Positions 1 to 11,073 of a stretch of 64,000 bases of DNA are shown piece after piece (positions within the stretch are counted from its first letter, which is position 1; each line of letters starts with the position of its first letter). The DNA comes from Zerene cesonia. Lineage: Eukaryota > Arthropoda > Insecta > Lepidoptera > Pieridae. The stretch lies in contig NC_052128.1 in assembly GCF_012273895.1 (NCBI RefSeq), forward strand, positions 5,828,001-5,892,000, read 5' to 3'. The position numbers and the translations under genes were made by a program. A model generated the notes under the pieces. That model did not search any database, was not told the origin of the DNA, and saw only the letters and a list, made by a program, of their open reading frames with translations.

Positions 1-150
1 AGTAACATCTCAGTCTCCCCGTGACCACGCTCGCTGTAAAGTGTTCGAAACGTCGGGTTAATAATATAATGAATGAATCATTTTTAAAATCAGTTAAAAA
101 GTCTTTAATTTCTAAATGTATAATTAAAAAGTCTTTAATTTCTAAATGTA
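1..150 (-). repeat. Foldback-type repeat (group G) fragment with a 30-bp duplication
   Basis: Carries the group G core, a tract around GTGTTCGAAACGTCGGGTTA, also seen at 33154, 39994 and 59235. A 30-nt unit containing AAGTCTTTAATTTC is repeated twice in tandem (94-123 and 124-150). Confidence 0.7.
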
Positions 151-337
151 AATTTAACGTATAATTTCATTAAATTATAATAATAATAATATATAACAGA
201 GCGTATGTATTAAGTCGAAATGTGCTTTTCGCAAATGTCAGATGCATATTGCGAGCTGTCGGAGGTTTTCGTTTTTAACCGACCTTCAAAATGTGAAAAG
301 GTATGTTCTATGTGCATCTGTAGGTATTTTTTTATGT

Positions 338-484
338 ATACTAATATTATAAAGCTGAAGAGTTTGTTTGCACTAATCTCAGGAACTACTGATTCAATTT
401 GGAAAATTCTTTCAGTGTTAGATAGCCCATTTATTGAAGGCTATAGGTTATATATGTACGAGCGAAGCCGGGGCGGACCGCTAG
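338..484 (+). mobile_element. Helitron-like element, group C
   Basis: Starts ACTAATATTATAAAG, contains the motif ATCTCAGGAACTACTGATT, and ends GCGAAGCCGGGGCGGACCGCTAG before T. Group C is defined by this 3' end; other copies are at 3230, 3756, 7494 and 59509. Confidence 0.6.
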
Positions 485-558
485 TGAAACATATTAGTGT
501 TTACTTATTTAATCGTAATTATTTTCATGACGATAATACATCAAGCTTTATTCCATGA

Positions 559-651
559 TTATCAGGGATACATATTTAATCTTTAATTTGTTTAATCATT
601 ATCATAATTATGACCAAACTTATATTTACGCAGTATCTTAGAAAATATTGT
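559..651 (+). promoter_or_regulatory. Putative proximal promoter of carboxypeptidase gene 1
   Basis: Two TTATCA motifs (TGATAA on the other strand) at 559-564 and 599-604 are GATA-factor consensus sites, with AT-rich TATA-like stretches at about 571-580. GATA factors commonly control insect midgut protease genes; the role here is inferred. An in-frame ATG at 610 would add 14 non-hydrophobic residues, which favours transcription starting below it. Confidence 0.3.
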
Positions 652-3600
652 ATGATGAAGGCGTTAATATATTTTTCTTTGTTTGTATCAGCGTTTGCTA
701 AATATGAAGAATTTAATGGGTTTGTACATCTGTTATCTATATTTTTTAAAACACAACTGCGGTTGTTGTTTATAACCGACTTCACAAAAGTAACAATTCA
801 GCTCGACTATTTGTTTTTTTGTTTGTTATCGTTTTACTGGGTAAACCGATTTGGGTGATTATTATTTATTTCAAAAGCTTGTTGCTCGTTATTTATTCTA
901 GTTCTAACATTGTGAAAGTTTTTTTTTTTTAATAATTATGTTTTTTTCATTCGTCATATAAATTGTTTTCACTGATTTAGGTTATATGAGGTTTTAGGTT
1001 ATAATCCACCACGTTGGCCAAGTGCGAGCTGTCATGTTGGTTTTATCACAATCCTTAGTCGATTAGATTAAATAAAAGCGCTATTCGATTTAATATCTAT
1101 ATTATTTCGGTACATTTATATAAAGATACAAAAAAATAATCTTAAATAGTATTCTGTTGGAATTAGTCTATTGTTAGTCAATGTGAACACAATTAATGAA
1201 CATAATAGTATGTATCTGTATGTGGATTCCAAATAAAGTTTTTTCGCCATATCGGGCAACTGATATAATGGTTCGCCTGATGGTAAGAGATCACCACCGC
1301 CCATGAACATTCGCAGAGATAGTGCCTCGTGAATGCTCTACTCGCTTTAAAGGGGAAAGGGATAAGGAAAGGATTGAAAAAGAAATAGACTGGGAAGGGT
1401 GAGGAAAAGGAAACGGGCCTCCTATAAATATATCGTTAATCGTTAAATGTTCTTCTAATTTGCATTTGTAATAAATACCATGAATGATTTTATAAATGTA
1501 ATATCTATCTTCTATATATATAAAATTCTCGTGTCACAGTTTTCGTTGCCATACTCCTCCGAAACGGCTTGACCGATTCCTCTGAAATTTGGTAAGCATA
1601 TTGGGTAGGTCTGAGAATCGGCCAACATCTATTTTTTATCCCGATATTCCTACGGGATGCGGACTTACGCGGGTGAAACCGCGGGGCGCAGCTAGTATAC
1701 ATATAACATCTAATATATACATATAATCTTAATATCTTAGATCTAGTGACAAAAGCAACTATTGATTTTTCTTAGCCAATTCCTGAGGAACTAACCTAAA
1801 TTATTACCTACCAACCTTGATCTGTATGATGAATTATTATAAACTAGCTTTCCGACCGCGGCTACGCCCGCATAATCACAAAAGAACAGACAGTCTCCGG
1901 GGATAAAAACTATCCAATTTCTTTTTAATGGCCTTAAACTATCTAGTACCAAACTTTATCCAAACCCGTTCAGCGGTTTACGCGTGAAGAAAATACAGAT
2001 AGACATAATAAGATATATAAAACCACATAATCAAAAAAATACATATATTTCATGTTAATAACATACACTGATACTCTTTTTCAGATGGAAGTCGTACTTC
2101 GTACGTCCGTCCACATTCCACAAATTACAAGCGCTAGGCAACCTAATCCAAGAATTGGATCTAGACTATTTCAGTCATGCATCTGTGCACCATGAAGGCA
2201 TCGTTATAGTAGATCCCACGAAACAAGAGACCTTTTTGGAGAATCTCGAAGATTTGAACATTGACTATCGGATACACGCGAATGATGTTAAAAGGTATGA
2301 TTTCACAATCAATTTCACAATCAAGCACTTGTGACCATTTAACATCAGGTGGCCCACCTGCTCCATTGCTTGCCCTGCCATAAAAAAAATGGTTGCCTGT
2401 AAAGTCGGTTTTACGGGCGAAGATTTTACGTGACAACGTCTTTTTCTCGGTAGAATATTTATTGATATGAATATTATTAAATTGAATGAAAATAAGAATT
2501 GCACAAATTTTAACTATAGAAAATATATTTTGTTTACTAAAAAGACAGAGACAGAGACACAAGCACGCGCCGATTCAATGCGCCTAATTCTCTAGTGCTG
2601 CGCGCGCGGCGGACCGATCATAGTTCGGTGACTCATCGTAACGTTACCGGGCGTTACACTTTTTCATGAGTGACTCCTAGCCGCAACCTAATTTAAGACG
2701 TTGTCACGTCAAAAAAATTTGAAATATTTATATAGTTAATTTTGGTAAAAATGCAAAAAAAAACTGAAGACAGTTTGTCAATCATTATAAATAGCAATTC
2801 CTAATAAATGAGATTTATAAATCTTATATCAAATTCTCGTATCACAATGGTACTAACATTATTCCTCCGGAACGGGTGGACCTAATCAAATGATTTTTGT
2901 TTTACTGTTTTTATTTTGGGAATATAAAACTCCCAATTCACTGAAATATGTACGTTATTTTCTTCAATATCAATACTAGTTGCAATAAATGAAATTATCT
3001 TTAAATTTCAGTCAACTTTTAGAAGATGAACATAAAATGATGAAAACGAATGCAACCTCGCGGATTGATAGTCTTATACCGTATCACAGATACCTCGCCA
3101 CAGCTGAAGTAAGTAGTTTTTCAGTAAAACTGTTACTAGAATTGAGATGGATGGAAATTTGTCACTTTTTCATGCTAAAACAGCTGATCTGATCTCTACG
3201 AAATTTAGCACAGAGATAGATTAGATTAGCACATCTATACAAATATAATAAAGAGGAAAAGATTTTTTTGTTTGTTTGTACCCTAAAGGCTCCGAAACTA
3301 CTGGTCCAATTTTTAAATTTCTTTCACCAAAAGAAAGCGAAATTATTCCCGACTGCTATAGGATACTTTTTACTCTGGTAAAATGCTTAAACTTATTTAC
3401 CACGGGCGAAGCCGAGGCGAACAGCTAGTGCTAGCTAGCTAGCATTATATTCTCATTTTTACCCATTTCATATTAAAAAGTTATTAAAATTTAATTAAAA
3501 TGACACTTTACGGTTTATCTTCGAAACCCAAACTTCTACAAAATCTACGGAAATTGCACTAAAAGACTATGTTCCCATATACATGTAGGAGAATTCTGAA

Positions 3601-6279
3601 TTAATGGATGTATTTTATCGGAGTCGAAATGACTTCTGATTATCACTTATTAGAGCTGCACGTAAGACATGCTCTCTTACCTATTAAAAAAATTCAAAAA
3701 CAATCAATGACATGGCTTTATTACTTTAATAACTAACAAAAAAAAACGTATAATATTAGCGGTTCACTCCGGATTTGCCCGAGGTACATAATATGTAGCC
3801 TAAAGCCTTCCTTAATAAATGGGCTATCTAACACTGAAAGAATTTTTCAAACCGGACCAGCAGTTCCTGAGATCAGTGCGTTCAAACAAACTCTTCAGCT
3901 TTACAATATTAGTATAGACAAATTACTATTCGAAACATGGACTACTGAAAATCAGCGCTGCGCATTACGCGTAGCACATGCTGAGTAGTTACCCTTTTTA
4001 CCACCACGCTGATTTATGTGGTGTTAAATAAACAGTATTTCTTTTCATTTTCGTTCTTTTCTTTCTCATTTCATTGTTCATGAATCGATAAACCAAAAAC
4101 AATGATGTGTTTTCAGATCGAATGGTACATGGATGAAATAGCCCGCACCTATCCACACATAGCCAAACTGGAAATACCCTCAAATTCGTTTCGCGGTCGC
4201 CAAATCAGGATGCTCAAGATATCTACCACAAATTTCGAGGATAGAAGGAAACCCATCATATTCATAGATGGCGGTTTCCATGGTAGAGAGTGGTTATCCA
4301 TACCACCTGTGACGTATGCCATTCATAAATTAGTGGAGGATATTACAGAACCTGACCTTTTGGACAAATTCGATTGGATTCTGATGCCCATGGTCAATCC
4401 AGATGGCTATCATCACTCGTATACCATGGTAAGAATATCCTACTAATCCTACTGATATCATAAATGCGAAAGTTTCTAAGGATGTGTGTGTGTTTGTTGC
4501 TCTTTCACGCAAAAACTACTGAACCGATTGCAATGGAATTTGGTACGTAGACAGCTGGACAACTGGAATAACATATAGGCAACTTCTTATTCCGATATTT
4601 TTATGAGATACGGACGTACGCGGGTGAAACCGCGGGGCGCAGCTAGTTTGGAATAAAATGACGAAGGCGTCAACTGAATCGACTGTAAGCTTCAGATAGC
4701 TAGACAACTGGAACAATACTATATAGGCAACTTTTTATCTCAATATTCCTATGGAATTACTATATAAATACAATAACATATTCTACACTAATATTATAAA
4801 GAGGGAACAGTACTTTTGTATGACTGTAACGTTTTCACGTCAAAACTGCTTGACCGATTACAAAAATTTTTTCATCATTACAAAGTTGCCGCTTCAATTC
4901 GCTCAATTCAATGAGTAACATCTAATATATAAAATTCTCTTGTAGTAGGCTATATATGTACTACGGGCGAAGCAGAGGCGATTATACATTGCTACCGTCA
5001 TTATTCGAAATATATATAAAACATTGCAAACACACCATCTTCATTAAAATACTTTAAATGTACTACAGGGGTAATAAAAAACTAAAGTATAATAAAAGTA
5101 AACATAAACTAAATAATAAAAATAAAGTATAATTAAACTTTTGAAGGGTTGTACATAAAATATAAAAAGAACTTCTTATTAATTGCTTACCTGTAAAAAA
5201 TCTAAACGTTTCGAAGCTTAACACTATTAAAACAAAATGGTATTTAAACACGTACAATGCAATTACTTAGGTCTATTTCTGTCATATGATACAGTTTCAA
5301 TTCGTCATTTTTTACCGTTTTTACGCAGTTTCATTAATAAAGATATTGTCATCATCAGCCCATATATGTTCCCACTGCTTGGACACAAGCTTCCTATGAG
5401 GGTTAGGGCCATAATCCATCACGCTGGCCAAGTGCGGTTTGGCAGATTTCACATGTCCTCGAACTTTTGATTCTTGGACCGGACTTGCCGGTTTCCTCAC
5501 GATGTTTTCCTTCACCGTTTTAAGCGGTGGTCGTGTTATCCACATGTTCAGATAAATTGAAAAATCAGTTTATTTCCTGCACACTCGCCCGGTCTCAATC
5601 CCGACTTATCGATTTTGATGTCCGAGGTTCTCACCACTGAGCCAATACCGCAAGAAATTGTACCTTTCATTATTATAACATTCAATTTACATTACAGAAC
5701 GCAGCCTGGCACAAGAACCGTTCAAACGACAACACACCACTCAGCCCGGTCTGCATCGGCGTTGACATCGACAGAAACTTTGATTTCTTCTGGAACACCG
5801 TCGGCACCAGCAATGAGCCCTGCTCCTTCGTGTACCCTGGCAACAGAACCTTCTCTGAAGTAGAAGCGCGAATGCTTCGGAATGTATTCCACCAGCACCT
5901 CAACAGACTCAAGATGTACATCTCCATCCATACCTTTGGTTCCATGATCCTGTACCCCTGGGGTCACGACGGTTCCTTATCGAACCAAGCGCTTGGTCTG
6001 CATGCGGTTGGAGTGGCCATGGCAGATGCAATGAACAAATATGCAACTGGTATGTTCCCCTTGGGGTATTCCGTTGGTAACGAAGCTCTTACCCGAGGCT
6101 TCAGAGCGTCAGGGATGGCGACAGATTACGCGCACAAGATCGGCGTTCCTCTAACCTTTAAAATCGAACTGCACGGTTTCTACGGAGGGTTTTTCATGGA
6201 CCCTGCATATATTGACCCAGTTGTGCGAGAGACGTGGGAGGGCATAGTTGCTGGTGCTAGACGTGCTGCTACAATTTAG
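652..6279 (+). CDS. Carboxypeptidase gene 1 (M14A, secreted zymogen), Y248F/N144D variant
   Basis: Five exons: 652-719, 3 further internal exons 2085-2294, 3012-3108 and 4117-4428, and 5698-6279, all with GT-AG borders and matching phases, giving 422 aa. Exon 1 encodes a signal peptide (start ATGATG at 652; a second in-frame ATG is at 655 and another upstream at 610). Residues about 20-115 are the M14 activation propeptide; the peptidase domain follows. Seen: zinc-site HGRE (His180, Glu183), third zinc ligand in SIHTFG (His307), Arg237 (R127 equivalent), Arg255 (R145), NPDGY, and the general base in FKIELHG (Glu386). Odd: the Asn144 position is Asp (codon 5770-5772) and the Tyr248 position is Phe364. 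The specificity position 255 is Thr, so not a CPB-type Asp. Known of the family: hydrolysis of C-terminal residues in the gut lumen. Inference: probably active but with altered carboxylate anchoring. Poly(A) signal AATAAA at 6292-6297. Introns carry Helitron, MITE and SINE insertions. Confidence 0.92.
1256..1423 (+). repeat. Interspersed repeat group E (partial), intron 1 of carboxypeptidase gene 1
   Basis: Shares the CCGCCCATGAACATTCGCAG segment and the AAGGGTGAGGAAAAGGAAA tail region with copies at 24885, 34940, 44188 and others. Class uncertain; SINE-like in length with a T-rich end. Confidence 0.7.
1510..1695 (+). mobile_element. Chimeric Helitron: group B 5' part joined to group A 3' part
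   Basis: The first 125 nt match group B (TATAAAATTCTCGTGTCACA onward, as at 26060). From about 1635 the sequence matches group A: CCCGATATTCCTACGGGAT, the CGCGG-gtgaaa-CCGCG hairpin and CAGCTAG. It lies in intron 1 of carboxypeptidase gene 1. Confidence 0.75.
1845..2015 (-). mobile_element. Diverged CTAG-ended Helitron-like element
   Basis: Begins ACTAGCTTTCCGACCGCGGC and runs through a GTTCAGCGGTTTACGCGTGAAG block like the reverse-oriented copies at 49093 and 34460; the 5' end is eroded. Confidence 0.5.
2336..2383 (+). repeat. Group E 5'-end remnant
   Basis: A short stretch with GGTGGCCCACCTGCTCCATTG matches, in reverse, the terminal part of group E. The MITE at 2384-2709 abuts its A-tract. 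Confidence 0.5.
2384..2709 (+). mobile_element. MITE-like element I, copy 1 (terminal inverted repeats ACGTGACAACGTCTT)
   Basis: Inverted repeats at 2428-2442 (ACGTGACAACGTCTT) and 2695-2709 bound a 282-bp core with a CG-rich centre. A 44-bp flank at 2384-2427 is also shared with the inverted copy at 52444-52782. Relative to that copy it lacks 21 nt between CAATTT direct repeats and has 9 nt extra. No transposase is present, so it is non-autonomous. Confidence 0.75.
2822..2890 (+). mobile_element. Group B Helitron 5' fragment
   Basis: ATCTTATATCAAATTCTCGT and the ATTCCTCCGGAACGG block match the first third of group B; the 3' part is missing. Confidence 0.5.
3230..3428 (+). mobile_element. 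Helitron-like element, group C, intron 3 of carboxypeptidase gene 1
   Basis: Ends CGGGCGAAGCCGAGGCGAACAGCTAG before T and contains the GGCTCCGAAACTACTGGTCC block. Followed by a short CTAG run. Confidence 0.55.
3756..3920 (-). mobile_element. Group C element, reverse orientation
   Basis: Reverse copy containing TAAATGGGCTATCTAACACTG and AGTTCCTGAGATCAGTGCG, ending in CTTTACAATATTAGTATAG. It lies in the same intron as the opposite-oriented copy at 3230. Confidence 0.55.
4437..4646 (+). mobile_element. Group A Helitron 8 nt inside the exon 4 donor of carboxypeptidase gene 1
   Basis: Group A model: 5' TCCTACTAATATTATAAATG, core ACCGATTGCAATGAAATTTGG, hairpin CGCGG-gtgaaa-CCGCG, 3' GGGGCGCAGCTAG before T; about 200 bp. 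This copy begins directly after GTAAGAATA of the splice donor at 4429 and has a doubled TCCTACTAA 5' end. Confidence 0.75.
4789..4990 (+). mobile_element. Helitron fragments: a group C-like 5' end and a B/C chimera
   Basis: 4789-4860 has ACTAATATTATAAAGAGGGA and a GCTTGACCGATTAC block without a 3' end. 4924-4990 joins the group B start (ATCTAATATATAAAATTCTC) directly to a group C-type end (CTACGGGCGAAGCAGAGGCG), an internally deleted chimera. Confidence 0.5.
5349..5651 (-). repeat. tRNA-derived SINE (group F), intron 4 of carboxypeptidase gene 1
   Basis: Read on the minus strand it starts with a Pol III A-box-like TGGCTCAGTGGTG (5632-5644) and a B-box-like GGGATTGAGACC (5591-5602), then a body with a TTTCCTTCACCG segment and a CATCATCA tail on the plus side at 5349. 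It ends about 45 nt before exon 5. Confidence 0.7.
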
Positions 6280-6297
6280 GATGTTTTAAAAAATAAA

Positions 6298-9200
6298 AAT
6301 GCTCGATTAAATCAACATTTTTGACTCAATAATGTGTACACTTCTTCATTTTCTCAAAAGAATTATCCTATCTAGTGTAGTCATAACAAGATAATAGATC
6401 AAAACTACAAAAGATGATAGATCTTAGAAGTTATTATATAATTGTCATTTCTATAGGAAGCGCATTTTGTCTTGGAGAATATATTCTAGTAATTATACAA
6501 ATTAAAATATTCTGTGGACTGAACGCTTCGTTCGGTTGATGTGCTTCAGACTTTTGAAGGCATAGAGCTTAACACTTGTCTAACATTATTTACTCAATAC
6601 AAAATCATGTATTCTTATTCCTTTTTATCACAGGAATATCACAACCCCACTATTCAGTGAATAAAATATCCATAAAGAATAGCTCACGTCTAAGCCCCTC
6701 TTAGTATTTAAGTGGCGGAGTGAAAAGAATTCTCAATGAATTCAGATTGCCGATGCATTTCCTAAAACAATTGGCTAATGTTTTTCCAAAGTACCAATCC
6801 CGTAATTGAATTCAGCATTTCCCGAACAAATACCGGGAAATGGAAGGAATGAACGTTTATTTCGGTTTTCAGTGTTAGTCCGAACGATCTGTGATCTTAT
6901 TGGATTAAAATGAACGATAAAAATCGAATAACCGATGCAAATGTTGATTATTTTAAAATCCTCTTCTTAATTTTAGTATCTGTTTTCTTAAATTGTGTGT
7001 ATATCTCTGCATTTATCGCTTTTACATTAGTTGATTAGAAACTAAATTACAAGTGTTAATTGAAATTTTAAAATACATCCATAAAATGTTACGAAAACTT
7101 CATTTTTAGTATTGTTTATGAAAATATTGATTGAGATCCTGATATGAAGAGAGGATAAGAGAAGAGGATAGGAGGAGAGATTTCAGTGAGAACTCAATAA
7201 GTATTTCCACCAAACATAACAACGAAATATCTCAACAGACGTGGCATTCTGAAACCGCAACCAAAATGGATGGATGGAACAAAACGTACGTTTAAATTGA
7301 CTTTAAAATGTAAAATGTTAGCCGGTCAAGCCCATTCGAACGGGCGGACGTTGAATGTACAAAAACATATTCATTTTTATTATGACGTAGTTGTATATTT
7401 TACACTTTTTAATCAATAGAGTATTTTGAGTTAATTTCTAAGAAACAATCAAATATCTCTTTAAAATAAATATTATCATTACTAATAAGTTATAATACAA
7501 AGTCGAAATGATTGTTTGTTTTTTGACGGTAATCTCAGGAACAGATGACCGATTTCTGAAATTCTTTCACTATTAGCTACGCACATGATCTGAGTTCTAT
7601 ATTCTATGTGACACTAGATAAGTATAAATTGATACTAATATAATAATGCATAATAAAATAGGAAGCAGAAGTTTTTTAACAATCTCATCGTAACCCAGTC
7701 GAAGAGAGTAAAATTATTTATCTTGCCCCAACTAATCTTAACAGTCGTCAGCTACTTATAACGTATTTAGTGAAATACCGCAATGCATACAAAGCAGTTT
7801 CATTCGACAGAGCATATTTCGTAGAACCGACATTACGTTTATTGTTTTTCTCAACAGGTAGCCAATATTAAGTGGAATTTGTGAAATTCGCTTCTGTTTT
7901 AAGCTAGGACTCACTGTTCGAGCATTTTTCTTTTGTTTTTTTACTAGCACACCTTTGTCTAGGAATTAGAGATGTTTATATTTTGAGAATTCTACATCGA
8001 AATATTATTTATATCCCGAATTTGTTTTCCGTTGTGAACAGTATGTGTCCCTGTGGTGGGAATAAATATCGTATGATATTCCACGCTCATAGCGTAGCAT
8101 AATAAAATAATCGATAATTTAGCCTATAGACTATCAGTCCAAGTCGTTGCCAAAGGAATGTGAAGGATTTGGGTTTAGATAGACATTTATTTATAAGTGT
8201 TTTTTTAAATCCTGTTGATAAATATCGAAACAGGATTCTCACATTTCACTATATTTATCACTATCTTTTTCCCCCTCCCATATAATCTTATAGGACATCG
8301 GCGATTAAAACTATCTACATAAAATACTTTCTCGGGCCTTAAACTGTTTGTTTATAATTTTTGTTTATAATCGGTGCCATGGTTTAGGCGTAAAAACACA
8401 GCTAGACAAAGTTACTTTTGCATTTGCAATATTAGTTAGGATACCTATCCTAGGATATATATATCCTTACTAATATCGCACTATTTTCACTACTGACAGT
8501 ATAATATACTAATAATTTTCTTGCGTTGCTCCTTTGTTGTTGTTGTTATGACTTTTTTACTACAATTTTCCTTTCATTTGATCTAATCGTTTCTGGCATA
8601 TAATACAATAGATAAAAAATGATAATGACATTGTAACCGCAGCCTTACGCAGTCCAAGGTGCAGAACAAAATAAAGCCTTCGAGTGGACGGACTACGTGA
8701 CAGCGTACTTATGTATTATATACTTATATGCGTCGAAATAACATGTTTCTAAAGCCTTAAGAGAGGAGTATTTCTCTTATTTTGTCGTGTTCGACAATAT
8801 TTGTAGAAAATGAGAAAATTTTAATAGTAATACTGTTTGCTTTAAAAAGCATTATTCAGGAAGGTAAGGAAAGGATTGGTGACTGGAAATGCACCATTTG
8901 TCATTTGTTATCAAAACCCTGAAATGTCCGTATGTCATTATTTATAATTTCAAATATCATGGTTACACATTGCTTAAATATATAAACCACAGTTAATGGA
9001 CCTAACCGAGATAGTATAACAATAAGGTATTTTATGAGACCCTTTTATAGAGGTGAAGATTGATAGTCCAATATTGCAATTTGATTCTTGCCCTTTTAAG
9101 AAAATCTTATTTTATAAAAAGGCACCAGCTTGATAGATAGGGGAATAAATTTCTTTACAGCGTTTTAGTAAAAGGTGTTGATTTTAGTGAAAATGTAAAG

Positions 9201-11066
9201 GAAACTGCATATATTATAGTTTTTCTACTAGATTACTCTCTTACTAAGATGGATTTAAGATCAAAGTTTAAATCTATACAAGGAACTTATTAAAATGTTA
9301 TTTTACTATATCAAATCTATAAAATTATCGTGTCACAATATTCTTTCCCATTCTCCTCCAAAACAGCTGGACCGATTCTTATGAAATGTTGTGTGCATAT
9401 TGGGTAGGTCTGAGATTCGGCCAACATCTATTTTCCATACCCCTAAATGATAAGAGTGGGGCAGAACAATTTTTAAGTGAGTTATAAGTGATTCTATAAA
9501 ATTTATTGACATAAGTAGATAGTAATGCACTGTATACTTAAATGATCGCAGTAGTAACATTCATTATTGTACTTGAACAAAAATCTATCGCGTATATAAC
9601 ATTTATCTTCGAAGCATCCTGTATCTTAACCATCTATCAACAACCCAAATGTCCAAACACAACCGCAAAAATGAAAATCCAACAGTACAAAATCGTTTCA
9701 TGCAGCCACTAAAATAATCCTGCTCACATCTCGACTTGTTTTAAACTACTGGCCGACCTTAATTTAACTTTGAAAGTTTGTGGTTTCAACCCTTGATCGC
9801 TATGAGCGTTTTAACTTTGACCATCAACTTTTAGACACGTATAATTTAAAAACTTCCAGCTATTTTCATTTGGGCTTATTTCGCTTTTGCTGCATGAATA
9901 TTACTGTTGGAGAAATTGGGCGCGAATTTGCTAGTGTATAGCTTCGTTGAGCAGTATTTTATGCGTCAGGTAGATGTTTTAATGATTTGACTATGGCCAT
10001 GTGATGGCAGTTTTTGCAATTCATTTAATTATAAACGATACAAAAGATGTATCTATAAAACTATTATATTTTCATATTAATAATGTGCCTATTATGTGAC
10101 TATTTGTGCATTTTGTACACTAGTAATCCACTGAGTAGTTATTTATTCTGTTATATAGGTATGTTATTCTTGGATGGTATAAATTATATAGAGCAGTTGG
10201 AAGGGTGTAACTGAAATTCAGTGCTATGCGTGATGCCTCAGGTGTCCTAAGTGGCGTCCTTTTTTAGCACAAACACCTAGACAATATTTATATGCCTAAT
10301 TGAAAACTTTATTTATAATTTTTATTTTTGTGTTAAGAAAAATTATTTTCTTTCTTTTTTTAAAGAAAGAAAGAAAACAAAAGAAAACATTTATTTTGAC
10401 ACAGACATACACACACACACACAACAGTTCAAACAGAAAAAACAGAAGCCTACAAAAAAAAATAAGAGAGAAAAAAGAATTTTTCAATTATAAATATTTT
10501 AAAACAACTATTCATCGCGTGCTATCCGCGGAAAAAACCACCGACGGTTCTTCGCCAAATTCAATCATTAATCGATAATATTTAAAAAAAATCTTCTTTT
10601 CTATCAGATTCAACTATTTTTATTATCTAATTCAGCTACATCTATATAAGTCTGTGATATAGTAGGGAAAGCATGATAGACAGACAGACATTGGTTTTAT
10701 TATAGTGTGTACATTGAATAAACACAAAAATATGACACATATTGGCATGGCATAAATTCCAGCGTTTCATCAAAACATTAGCTTATTTTAATACAAAAAT
10801 ATTCCCAAAATCTGTTTACGTAGGATGCCTCTTCAACTTGGCACACTCTTTACCTTAGTCTATAGGATTTAAAAGCTCTTGTCCTTACCTTTCTATCGTG
10901 TTTATATTTTTTACCAAGAATAATATCATTTCAGCTTTACTCCACTTCTATAAAAATCTAAACTTTAGCGTTTGAACCTTCTGATAAGAACGTTCTTACT
11001 CAAAATATGAGGCTTGTTGTTACGTAATAACAAAGATTTTACAAATTAAATGCATATTAAGTCTAC
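6298..11066. other. Intergenic region between convergent carboxypeptidase genes 1 and 2
   Basis: About 4.8 kb without a supportable gene. It holds a group C fragment (7494-7600), a small foldback of Helitron-like ends (8429-8476), a group B fragment (9316-9470), and a low-complexity stretch (10320-10480) with AAAG and CA runs. The short open frames here show no domain or codon signal. Confidence 0.7.
9316..9470 (+). mobile_element. Group B Helitron, 3' truncated
   Basis: Matches group B from TCTATAAAATTATCGTGTCA through GGTCTGAGATTCGGCCAACA to ACCCCTAAATGATAAGAGTG, then loses similarity before the CTAG end. Confidence 0.6.
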
Positions 11067-11073
11067 TTATGTT

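Noticed and set aside
2161..2562. 133-aa minus-strand open frame
   Set aside because: It overlaps the propeptide exon of carboxypeptidase gene 1 on the other strand and the MITE; an antisense and repeat artefact.
10300..10578. 92-aa open frame with a Ser/Thr-rich end
   Set aside because: Built largely of AAAG and CA low-complexity runs; no splice partners or domain.
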